From NCBI GenBank assembly GCA_001485605.1, contig FAON01000012.1:298501-362500 (forward strand): a stretch of 64,000 nucleotides of DNA. Reading direction: 5' to 3'. The notes below the pieces were generated by a model that was given only the letters and a program-made list of their open reading frames with translations, had not been told where the DNA came from and did not search any database. The number at the start of each line of letters is the position of its first letter. Positions within the stretch are counted from its first letter, which is position 1. Of the stretch, positions 44,250-52,168 are shown piece after piece. This DNA is from Candidatus Kryptobacter tengchongensis (lineage in GTDB: Bacteria > Bacteroidota > Ignavibacteria > Kryptoniales > Kryptoniaceae). The position numbers and the translations under genes are program-made.

Positions 44250-46196
44250 TTATGAGTGTGTTTTTTGAGGAATTAAAACTTTATCAAATTCAAATGTTTC
44301 AAGGATTTTTTCGGCTATCCCGTTGGCGTCAAGTTTGAGCATTTGCCACAGTTCGGGTTGAGTCCCATGCTCAATAAATTCATCTGGTATCCCATGAATT
44401 AAAAATTTAACATTTACGACCCCTTTTGAAGCTGCATATTCAAGCACTGCACTTCCAAATCCACCACGAATTGTGTTTTCCTCAACAGTTACAACCTTAT
44501 TAAATTTTTCAAAAATCATATCAAGAAGTTTTTCGTCAAGTGGCTTAACAAATCTCATATTTACAACCATTGCATCTATCCCGTATCTTTGAAGTATTTC
44601 AGCGGATTTTAATGCTGGATAAACCATATTTCCAATTGCGAGTATCGCTATATCGCGTCCCTCTTTTAAAATCTCGCTTTTTCCAATCTCAATTAAATCA
44701 AAATCATCTTTAAGTGGAACACCAACACCATTACCACGTGGGTATCTTATTGCTACGGGTCCTTTATTGTAAATCGTCGCAGTATAGAGCATATCTCTTA
44801 GCTCGCTTTCATCTTTTGGTGCCATTATCACCATGCCAGGGATAAGGCGTAAGTAACTTAAGTCAAAGGCGCCGTGATGCGTGGGTCCATCGGCTCCAAC
44901 GAGTCCAGCTCTATCAATTGCGAAAATAACATGTAAGTGTTGAAGTGCGACATCATGAATAATCTGATCAAAAGCTCTTTGTAAAAATGTTGAATAGATA
45001 GCGCATATTGGAATGTATCCCTCAGTTGCAAGTCCTGCTGCAAATGTCACAGCGTGCTGTTCTGCTATACCGACATCAAAAAATCTCTCAGGAATTTCTT
45101 TTGCTAAAATGTTAAGTCCCGTTCCTTCCGGCATCGCTGCTGTTATTCCGACGATCTTATTGTTTCTCTTTGCGAGTTGGACTACAGCTTCACCGAAAAC
45201 CTTTGTGTAACTTGGTGGTTGAGGCTTGTCGCTTTTATACATCTTCCCTGTGATTTTATCAAACGGAGTTACCCCGTGATACTTTTGTTCATCTTCTTCA
45301 GCAGGTTTGTAACCTTTGCCTTTTTGAGTTATAACATGAACAAGTATCGGTCCATTGAGATTTTTTATCTCATTTAAAATTTTTATAAGTTTCGCAATGT
45401 TGTGTCCGTTCACAGGACCAAAGTATCTAAACCCGAGCGCTTCAAAGAGCATCCCTGGTGTTATAATTGCTTTTACCCCGCCCTCAACCCTTGCAGCAAG
45501 TTTTCTTATTCTGTCTCCCATCCCGTCAAGTTGCCCCGTTAAGTCCCAGATAAAGGATTTGAGTTTGTTGTAGTGTGCACTTGCAATCAAGTCTGTAAAA
45601 TATTTTGATACAGCCCATACATTTGGTGAAATTGACATGTTGTTATCATTTAAGATCACAATCAAGTTTTTTCTCATCATCCCAGCGTTGTTCATCGCCT
45701 CATAGGCAAGCCCAGCTGTCATCGCGCCGTCGCCAATTATCGCCACAACCTTGTAGTCAGCACCGTCAAAATCTCTTGCTGTTGCTATTCCAAGCGCTGC
45801 TGAAATTGAAGTTGAAGCATGTCCTGCCCCAAAGACATCATAAATGCTTTCACTTCTCTTCAAAAATCCACTTATCCCTCTGAACTGTCTTATTGTATGG
45901 AAAACATCCCTTCTTCCAGTGATGATTTTATGCACATAACCTTGATGTCCCGTATCCCAAATTATCTTATCTTTTGGGGCGTTGAATACATAATGCACCG
46001 CAAGAGTTAATTCAACAACACCTAAGCTTGCTCCTAAATGTCCACCAGTTTTTGAAATCGTGTCAATTATAAATTCTCTTATTTCGCCAGCAAGGGTTTC
46101 AAGCTCATGGATATTGAGTCGTTTTAAATCATCTGGAGAATTTATGCTCGGTAAGATTTTATAATTTGTCTCGGCTAAGGGATATTTTGAACTCAT
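44250..46196 (-). CDS. dxs: 1-deoxy-D-xylulose-5-phosphate synthase
   Basis: A 648-residue thiamine-diphosphate enzyme, first step of the MEP isoprenoid pathway. TGGHLGASLGVVELTLAVHYVF, WDTGHQGYVHKIITGR, the ThDP motif GDGAMTAGLAYEAMNNAG...NDNNMSIS, DVGIAEQHAVTFAAGLA and DGPTHHGAFDLSYLR are present. ATG 46196 is preferred to the upstream ATG 46238, which would overlap xseB by 32 bases. The fused prenyl-alcohol kinase-like protein at 19.2 kb would draw on the same isoprenoid pool. Confidence 0.96.
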   Translation of the reverse strand: MSSKYPLAETNYKILPSINSPDDLKRLNIHELETLAGEIREFIIDTISKTGGHLGASLGVVELTLAVHYVFNAPKDKIIWDTGHQGYVHKIITGRRDVFHTIRQFRGISGFLKRSESIYDVFGAGHASTSISAALGIATARDFDGADYKVVAIIGDGAMTAGLAYEAMNNAGMMRKNLIVILNDNNMSISPNVWAVSKYFTDLIASAHYNKLKSFIWDLTGQLDGMGDRIRKLAARVEGGVKAIITPGMLFEALGFRYFGPVNGHNIAKLIKILNEIKNLNGPILVHVITQKGKGYKPAEEDEQKYHGVTPFDKITGKMYKSDKPQPPSYTKVFGEAVVQLAKRNNKIVGITAAMPEGTGLNILAKEIPERFFDVGIAEQHAVTFAAGLATEGYIPICAIYSTFLQRAFDQIIHDVALQHLHVIFAIDRAGLVGADGPTHHGAFDLSYLRLIPGMVIMAPKDESELRDMLYTATIYNKGPVAIRYPRGNGVGVPLKDDFDLIEIGKSEILKEGRDIAILAIGNMVYPALKSAEILQRYGIDAMVVNMRFVKPLDEKLLDMIFEKFNKVVTVEENTIRGGFGSAVLEYAASKGVVNVKFLIHGIPDEFIEHGTQPELWQMLKLDANGIAEKILETFEFDKVLIPQKTHS

Positions 46197-46206
46197 TTTG
46201 TCTCTT

Positions 46207-46476
46207 TTAAATTTTGTTATTGAAATCTTCAAAGTCAATGAGTGTAAATCCTTGGGATTCGTCTTTTATTATTTTCCTTATTCTTAATTCCGCTTGTGTT
46301 AATTTTTCAATGCAATATTTTGAAAGTTTAACGCCACGCTCATACATTTCAATTGCCTCCTCAAGAGTTACTTGTCCCGTTTCAAGTTTATCAACTATGT
46401 TCTGAAGCTCTCTCAGCGCTTGTTCAAATGTTAAGTTTTCAAATGAGATCTCGGTTATTTCATTTTTCTTCGCCAT
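46207..46476 (-). CDS. xseB: Exodeoxyribonuclease VII small subunit
   Basis: An 89-residue XseB: LTFEQALRELQNIVDKLETGQVTLEEAIEMYERGVKLSKYCIEKLTQAELRI is the whole family signature. It is a two-helix subunit that decorates XseA. It overlaps xseA by 17 bases and ends 10 bases before dxs, the widespread xseA-xseB-(dxs) order. Confidence 0.95.
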   Translation of the reverse strand: MAKKNEITEISFENLTFEQALRELQNIVDKLETGQVTLEEAIEMYERGVKLSKYCIEKLTQAELRIRKIIKDESQGFTLIDFEDFNNKI

Positions 46477-47689
46477 AGCCTTTTACCACCCCTTTTATTA
46501 TTCCATCTGATAGTTTTATATTGAATTCATCTTCTATTTTAAGTTCTTCCTTACTGTGAATTATTTTTCCGTTTTTGAAAACGATTGCATAGCCACGTTT
46601 GAGGGCAAGTTCTGGATTTACAGATTCAAATCTTTTATGCCACTGTTCAAAGTTATGTTTTATTAACTCAAACCTATGCGACATCGCAATATCAAGGGCT
46701 CGCGTAAGTTCGTCAATTCTCATCGTATATTGTTTTATCCAATCAATCGGTCGGTTGAAAGCATAACTTTTAACTATGTGTTCAACCTCTTTTTTCGCAT
46801 TTTTTATCTTGTCCGTCACCAGTTGATGAATAGTATACCAAATATTTTGGATATTTTCAATAACATCATCGCGATTTTTCACCACAAGTTCAGCTGCAGC
46901 CGATGGGGTTGGCGCTCTTAAATCTGCAACAAAATCACTTATACTATAATCAATTTCATGTCCGACTGCACTTATTATTGGAATCTTTGATTCAAAGATC
47001 GCCCTTGCGACGATTTCTTCATTGAAAGCCCACAAGTCTTCAATTGAACCACCACCCCTTCCAACAATTATTACATCAACTTTGCCATAAAAATTAAAAT
47101 CCCTAATTGCCTGAGCTATCTCTTCTGCTGCTCCCTCACCTTGAACTTTAACAGGATAAAGGATTAACTCAACCGCCGGAAAACGACGCGAAATTATGTT
47201 TATCATATCTCTTATAGCTGCACCAGTCGGGCTTGTAACAATACCTATTCTGCTTGGATATTCTGGAATTGGCTTTTTATATTTTGCGTCAAACAAGCCT
47301 TCAGCTGCAAGTTTTTGCTTGAGCATTTCAAACTTTATCTGAAGTTCACCAATGCCAAGTGGTTCAATAAAATCAACTATAATTTTGTATTCACCCCGTG
47401 GCTCATATATTTCAATTTTACCGTGAACCAGAACTTTATCCCCATCTTTATAAGTGTAATCTTTTAAGTAGATGTCAGCGTATCTTTTCCATATCGCTGC
47501 GTTTATTGAGGCGTTTTCATCTTTAAGTGTAAAGTAAACATGCCCCGATGTGTGAATCTTATAATTTGATATCTCACCTTGAAGCCATATATCTTGAAAA
47601 TTTGGCTCAACGAACTTTTTGATTTGATAGGTCAACTCTGAAACCGTAAGGATTCTTTCTTTTGAAATCAGGGGATAAAAATTATACAT
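46460..47689 (-). CDS. xseA: Exodeoxyribonuclease VII large subunit
   Basis: A 409-residue XseA. The N-terminal OB fold (VSELTYQIKKFVEPNFQDIWLQGEISNYKIHTSGHVYFTLKD) is followed by the catalytic domain: YPSRIGIVTSPTGAAIRDMINIISRRFP, VDVIIVGRGGGSIEDLWAFNEE and ISAVGHEIDYSISDFVADLRAPTPSAAAE. It degrades single-stranded DNA. It is the first gene of the xseA-xseB-dxs unit. Confidence 0.96.
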   Translation of the reverse strand: MYNFYPLISKERILTVSELTYQIKKFVEPNFQDIWLQGEISNYKIHTSGHVYFTLKDENASINAAIWKRYADIYLKDYTYKDGDKVLVHGKIEIYEPRGEYKIIVDFIEPLGIGELQIKFEMLKQKLAAEGLFDAKYKKPIPEYPSRIGIVTSPTGAAIRDMINIISRRFPAVELILYPVKVQGEGAAEEIAQAIRDFNFYGKVDVIIVGRGGGSIEDLWAFNEEIVARAIFESKIPIISAVGHEIDYSISDFVADLRAPTPSAAAELVVKNRDDVIENIQNIWYTIHQLVTDKIKNAKKEVEHIVKSYAFNRPIDWIKQYTMRIDELTRALDIAMSHRFELIKHNFEQWHKRFESVNPELALKRGYAIVFKNGKIIHSKEELKIEDEFNIKLSDGIIKGVVKGYGEEK

Positions 47690-47793
47690 AATCCGTTTGG
47701 ATGGTTGACCTTTATTTTTGAATGAATTTAAATAAAAAAAGAAACTTAAAAAAATCCAGGTTTGCGCTGTAAAACCCCCTTTATAAAAAAATC

Positions 47794-47823
47794 CCGGGCG
47801 GGCATAGGTGTAATCCCGCCCGG
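47794..47823 (-). terminator. Strong intrinsic terminator after the ARPP-1 gene
   Basis: CCGGGCGGG (47794-47802) pairs perfectly with CCCGCCCGG (47815-47823) around a 12-base loop. On the minus strand it is followed by GATTTTTTTATAA. It starts 10 bases after the gene's stop. Confidence 0.92.
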
Positions 47824-47833
47824 ACTTTTAAAA

Positions 47834-48778
47834 TTATGAATCCATTCCCATATACCTTTCACGGGTTAGGTTCAAAACGGACAGCTGAATTAACTCATTT
47901 TGATAAATCAAACCCGTTGCAACATATTCATTGTTATCAAACCTTATATCATCGCCAAGGCTAACAGATTTTGTTACATTCCATTTATATTCATTGAACT
48001 CTGAAATAAGTTTATCAATCGTTTTATATCCGCTAAACTTTCGTGGATTTTCTTTTTCAAAAATCGCTTGCAAAATATAACTGGCTATAAACCCATCGTG
48101 ATAGTTTTTATAAGCTCTCTTCAAGGAAATATACTCAACCCCCGCAATCCTTTCATTAATGAAAACAATTATTCCATTTTGACCTTCCTGATATTTGAAT
48201 GTGTTGAAATATTCATCTTTTTTGTCTTCTATTACTTTGTAGGTGTCATCAATTGCTTCAGTTGGAGATTCCACCTGAAAGGGTGTCATAAAGTTAAAAA
48301 CTGATTCCCAGACCTCAGCTTGATTTGAACGAAAAGTTTTCTCTCTTTTAACTGACTCAGTAACTGATTTCACCTTGGTAGCCCTCACATACACTGGTAT
48401 GATGAAATCATGCTTTACGAATTCCCTTGACCTGTAGCTCCATCGTCCTTGCTCAACACAACTTACAGGTATGATTGTTTCAGATTTTTCTTTAATGAGC
48501 ACGGTTGTATTAAGGGTTCTGTTTTGCTTTGCTCCAATTAATTCTTCTCCTTCAAGTATTAGGATGGGCAAATCAGAGAGGTTTTCAACTTTTATGTGAT
48601 TCACTGCGCCACTAACGCTTATCTCGGTTATTTTAACCGATTTCATTTTCAATGCCTCATCAAGCGTAATATATTCAACTTTTCCATCGCTGAGGCTAAA
48701 CATAGGGTAAACAGTCATATTTTCAAACTTTTGGGCTTCCCCAATTTTGACTTGGTTGAATAAATTGGGTTTAAGCAT
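47834..48778 (-). CDS. ARPP-1 family (DUF6569) protein
   Basis: A 314-residue cytoplasmic protein. The blocks VKVENLSDLPILILEGEELIGAKQNRTLNTTVLI (N-terminal part, I give it in pieces below 20 residues: DLPILILEGEELIGAKQNR, LNTTVLI) and IIPVSCVEQGRWSYRSREF are the hallmark of the ARPP-1 domain. The family was named from an association with ADP-ribosylation and rhodanese-phosphatase gene neighbourhoods; no enzymatic role is firmly known. GGGAGGT sits before ATG 48778. It is a monocistronic unit between two strong terminators, with none of the usual NAD or ADP-ribose genes beside it. Confidence 0.75.
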   Translation of the reverse strand: MLKPNLFNQVKIGEAQKFENMTVYPMFSLSDGKVEYITLDEALKMKSVKITEISVSGAVNHIKVENLSDLPILILEGEELIGAKQNRTLNTTVLIKEKSETIIPVSCVEQGRWSYRSREFVKHDFIIPVYVRATKVKSVTESVKREKTFRSNQAEVWESVFNFMTPFQVESPTEAIDDTYKVIEDKKDEYFNTFKYQEGQNGIIVFINERIAGVEYISLKRAYKNYHDGFIASYILQAIFEKENPRKFSGYKTIDKLISEFNEYKWNVTKSVSLGDDIRFDNNEYVATGLIYQNELIQLSVLNLTRERYMGMDS

Positions 48779-48944
48779 GGTTGAATTACCTCCCTTAATT
48801 TGATTTTGTTAAAAAAATTAAAAGTTTACGCTTGGAATGAAGATTAAAATTGCTGAATTTTTGCTCACCTCGCCCTTTATTGATTTTACAACTAAAAAAT
48901 TTAACAGTTTGATTTTTTTAAAAAGTTCCGATTATAAATAAAAA

Positions 48945-48968
48945 GGTCGCCGGGAGGCGACGGCGACC
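48945..48968 (-). terminator. Intrinsic terminator after porB
   Basis: GGTCGCCG (48945-48952) pairs with CGGCGACC (48961-48968) around an 8-base loop and is followed on the minus strand by TTTTTATTTATAA. It ends the porGDAB operon. Confidence 0.9.
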
Positions 48969-48990
48969 GAAGGATGAAGGAGGGGTTATC

Positions 48991-49911
48991 TCATGCGCTG
49001 GCTAATTCAAGAAGGCGTGTCCACCTTTTGTCAACTTCTTTCTGAATTTCATCTATGAGATGTTGATTTTCCGGCTTGAAAAGATGTGAAAATCTACCTT
49101 GAATTTTAAGCCATTCAACGACTGGTTTCTTCTCTCTTGGTTTATAATTTATTTTATACTTTCCATTTTCAACCTCATAAAGTGGCCAAACGCATGTTTC
49201 AACAGCAAGTTTTGCTATTTCAATTCCTTTCTCGGCTGGATATCTCCATCCAAGCGTGCAAGGTGCAAGTATGTTTATAAATTTTGGTCCTTTGATATTC
49301 AATGCTTTCTCAATTTTCATATTTAAGTCTTTCCAATTATGAACGGAAGCTTGAGCAACGTAAGGGATTCCGTGTGCTGCCATTATTTGGGTCAAATCCT
49401 TTGGAAACTGTTTTTTTCCAAATTCAACTGAACCAACTGGCGTTGTTGAAGTTTGAGCACCGAAAGGTGTTGCGCTTGACCTTTGAATTCCCGTGTTCAT
49501 GTAAGCTTCGTTATTATAACAAACATAAAGGACATCATGCCCTCTTTCAGCCATTCCTGAAAGAGCCTGGAATCCAATATCATATGTTCCACCATCACCA
49601 CCGAAAGCAATAAACTTTATCTCTTCATTTATCTTTCCTTTTTTCTTTAAAGATTTATACGCCGACTCAACTCCGCTCATCACGGCTGCAACATTTTCAA
49701 ACGCAACATGAATGTAGGGGATATTCCATGCGGTATAAGGGAAAATGGTTGAAACAACTTCCATACAGCCTGTCGCAAATCCAACAACACAAGGATAGTT
49801 AATAGAAAGTGTTACTTGCCGTAAGGCGACTGCTGGCAAACATCCAGCACATGCTCTATGTCCAGCTGTGAATTTTATCTCTCTTTGTGAAAGTTCTTTT
49901 AAGTTAGCCAT
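48991..49911 (-). CDS. porB: Pyruvate/2-oxoacid:ferredoxin oxidoreductase, beta subunit
   Basis: A 306-residue beta subunit that binds thiamine diphosphate and one 4Fe-4S cluster. HRACAGCLPAVALRQ gives the first two cysteine ligands, GFATGCMEVVSTIFPYT follows, and the ThDP motif FGGDGGTYDIGFQALSGMAERGHDVLYVCYNNEAYMNTG is clear. A later cysteine in NILAPCTLGWRYP completes the set. With the alpha, gamma and delta subunits it converts pyruvate and CoA to acetyl-CoA, CO2 and reduced ferredoxin. Confidence 0.94.
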   Translation of the reverse strand: MANLKELSQREIKFTAGHRACAGCLPAVALRQVTLSINYPCVVGFATGCMEVVSTIFPYTAWNIPYIHVAFENVAAVMSGVESAYKSLKKKGKINEEIKFIAFGGDGGTYDIGFQALSGMAERGHDVLYVCYNNEAYMNTGIQRSSATPFGAQTSTTPVGSVEFGKKQFPKDLTQIMAAHGIPYVAQASVHNWKDLNMKIEKALNIKGPKFINILAPCTLGWRYPAEKGIEIAKLAVETCVWPLYEVENGKYKINYKPREKKPVVEWLKIQGRFSHLFKPENQHLIDEIQKEVDKRWTRLLELASA

Positions 49912-49925
49912 TTTCAGCTCATGAA

Positions 49926-51152
49926 TTAATTTTTAATTTTAAATTTCATTTTTTGTTCTGTATAATCTTCCTCACCGCGGACGCCAATATAACATGGGAG
50001 ATTGGGAACCTCGCCTGAGATTTTGACCTTTTCAAGTTCATTGAAAATTTTTTCAATATCTTTTGGAGTTATATCCCTTCCACCAAGTCCATAAATGTAG
50101 TTAACGATGGGAAGATTAGCAAGTCGTGTTCCTTGGAGAGTTGCCTTAACATCAAGGCAAACTGGTCCACATGGTGCCCCAAAAGCAATTGCTCTATCCA
50201 TAACTCCAACCACAAGCGCATTTGAGAGGAGCTCTTTTATCTCTTCCTTTGGAAATGGTCTGTAAAGCCTTATCTTTAAGGCACCAGCTTTTAAGCCTTT
50301 TAGTCTAAGTTCATCAACTACCTCTTTTATCGTTCCAGCAGTTGAACCAAGTGAAATCAAAACAATCTCTGCATCGTCAATTTCATACGGCTCAACATAT
50401 TCATATTTTCTTCCGCTGATTTTGTAATATTCCTCGTCAATTTCTTTTATGAGCTTGTAAGCATTTTCCATCGCCTCTGCTTGTGCTCTTTTGTGCTCAA
50501 AATAGTAATCTTGAAGATCAAGCGGACCCATCGTTACAGGATTTTTAACATCAAGAAGTTTATATTTTGGGTTATATTCACCAATGAAACTTTTAACAAC
50601 ATCATCATCAAGGACTTCAACTCTTTCCATGGTGTGGCTTATTATGAATCCGTCCATCATTACCATAACTGGAAGGAGAATATCGGGATGTTCTGCAATT
50701 CTTAATGCGATGATTGTGTTATCGTATGCTTCCTGGGCATTTTCCGAGAAAAGTTGTATCCATCCCGAGTCCCTTGCTCCCATAGTATCGGAGTGGTCAC
50801 CGTGAATGTTTATAGGTGCGCTTAGAGCTCTATTTATGACAGGCATAACAATTGGCAATCTCAATCCAGCTGCAATGTAAAGTATTTCCCACATTAAAGC
50901 GAGTCCTTGCGAACTCGTTGCTGTCATCGCTCTTACTCCAGATGCGCTTGCCCCAACTGTTGCACTTAATGCGCTATGCTCAGATTCAACAAGAACCATT
51001 TCTGTATCAACAAGTCCATCGGCGACGAATTCTGTAAACCTATGCATCAGTTCTGTTTGTGGTGTGATCGGATATGCTGCAACAACATCTGGGTTAATTT
51101 GTCTCATTGCTTCTGCAACGGCTTCATTCCCGGTCAAAGCCATTACTTTCAT
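49926..51152 (-). CDS. porA: Pyruvate/2-oxoacid:ferredoxin oxidoreductase, alpha subunit
   Basis: A 408-residue alpha subunit: ALTGNEAVAEAMRQINPDVVAAYPITPQTELMHRF, ATSSQGLALMWEILYIAAGLRLPIVM, NIHGDHSDTMGARDSGWIQLFSEN and the late YIYGLGGRDITPKDIEKIF. ATG 51152 is chosen because AGGAGGT stands 5 bases before it; a longer frame reaches 51191 but overlaps porD without a binding site. The gene order gamma-delta-alpha-beta is that of the archaeal/Thermotoga-type four-subunit enzyme. Confidence 0.94.
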   Translation of the reverse strand: MKVMALTGNEAVAEAMRQINPDVVAAYPITPQTELMHRFTEFVADGLVDTEMVLVESEHSALSATVGASASGVRAMTATSSQGLALMWEILYIAAGLRLPIVMPVINRALSAPINIHGDHSDTMGARDSGWIQLFSENAQEAYDNTIIALRIAEHPDILLPVMVMMDGFIISHTMERVEVLDDDVVKSFIGEYNPKYKLLDVKNPVTMGPLDLQDYYFEHKRAQAEAMENAYKLIKEIDEEYYKISGRKYEYVEPYEIDDAEIVLISLGSTAGTIKEVVDELRLKGLKAGALKIRLYRPFPKEEIKELLSNALVVGVMDRAIAFGAPCGPVCLDVKATLQGTRLANLPIVNYIYGLGGRDITPKDIEKIFNELEKVKISGEVPNLPCYIGVRGEEDYTEQKMKFKIKN

Positions 51153-51177
51153 TTTTACCTCCTGAAAAATTTTTTGA

Positions 51178-51468
51178 TTATTGATGTTCAAGGACCATTG
51201 TTATTGCTTTGCTCTTATCCGGGCAAACTTCAGCGCAAATCCCACAACCCTTGCAATGGTCATAATCAAATCCGATAAGTTTGCCATCTTGAACAATTAT
51301 TGAATTATCGGGGCAATAAATCCAGCAAATTAAACAATCATTGCACTTTGATTTATCAATGACGGGTTTAAATGTTCTCCAAGAGCCAGTTTTATACTTC
51401 ATAGCACTTCCTGGCTCATCAATCACAGCTCCGACTGGGAGTTCAAACCATTTTTTTAGTTCGCTCAT
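51178..51468 (-). CDS. porD: Pyruvate:ferredoxin oxidoreductase, delta (ferredoxin) subunit
   Basis: A 96-residue 2[4Fe-4S] ferredoxin subunit. The cluster motifs CNDCLICWIYCPDNS and CKGCGICAEVCPDKSK each have four cysteines. The N-terminus, with GAVIDEPGSAMKYKTGSWRTFKPV, is the usual PorD lead. A GGAG site precedes ATG 51468, and the gene overlaps porG by 4 bases. Confidence 0.94.
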   Translation of the reverse strand: MSELKKWFELPVGAVIDEPGSAMKYKTGSWRTFKPVIDKSKCNDCLICWIYCPDNSIIVQDGKLIGFDYDHCKGCGICAEVCPDKSKAITMVLEHQ

Positions 51469-52028
51469 TCTCCTTTTACCTCCTCAAATGCTTTTTTTAT
51501 TGCTTGAACATTGCCTTCAACAACTTTATCGCTGAATTTTTTAGAAAATTTTTTAACTATATTCTTCAAAAGTGTATCCAGATCAAGAACATTTGTAACT
51601 TTTATCAACGCACCAAGCATAACAGTATTTGGAATTGGTCTTCCTATTGTATCAAGTGCTATTTTTGTTGCATTTACAGTATATATTTTGCCCTTTTTTA
51701 TTCCAAACTGTTTTCGTATTTGTTCAGGTTTTTTTTCGGTGTTGATGATTAAAATTCCATCATCTGGCATTCCCTCTGTTACATCAATTGTTTCAAGCAG
51801 CGTTTGATCAAGGACTACCACTACTTGAGGATTTTCAATTCCGCTGTGAATTCTTATAGGTTTATTGTCAATTCTTGTGAAACCTTTTACTGGTGCGCCC
51901 ATCCTTTCAGGACCATATTCAGGGAAACCTTGTGCAAATTTACCCTCTTCAATTGCTGTCTCTGCAAATAGCATCGCAGCTGTTTTAGCTCCTTGTCCTC
52001 CGCGACCATGCCATCGGATTTCAATCAT
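51465..52028 (-). CDS. porG: Pyruvate:ferredoxin oxidoreductase, gamma subunit
   Basis: A 187-residue gamma subunit: IEIRWHGRGGQGAKTAAMLFAETAI at the start, GFPEYGPERMGAPVKGFTRI, VVVVLDQTLLE and IPNTVMLGALIKVTNV. ATG 52028 (MIEIRWHGRGGQG) is chosen over an upstream ATG at 52085, whose extra residues are not part of the family. It is the first gene of the porGDAB operon. Confidence 0.93.
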   Translation of the reverse strand: MIEIRWHGRGGQGAKTAAMLFAETAIEEGKFAQGFPEYGPERMGAPVKGFTRIDNKPIRIHSGIENPQVVVVLDQTLLETIDVTEGMPDDGILIINTEKKPEQIRKQFGIKKGKIYTVNATKIALDTIGRPIPNTVMLGALIKVTNVLDLDTLLKNIVKKFSKKFSDKVVEGNVQAIKKAFEEVKGE

Positions 52029-52168
52029 ATGCCTTTGATTTGATTTTGTTTTTAAACAAATAAATAAAAAATCGTGCCAAGACATAAAAAATTATAAATC
52101 AATTAATTTTAGAATTGTGAAGGTTTAAATTTGTCTCAAAAATTTCAAATAGTGGCAAAGTGAAACAA

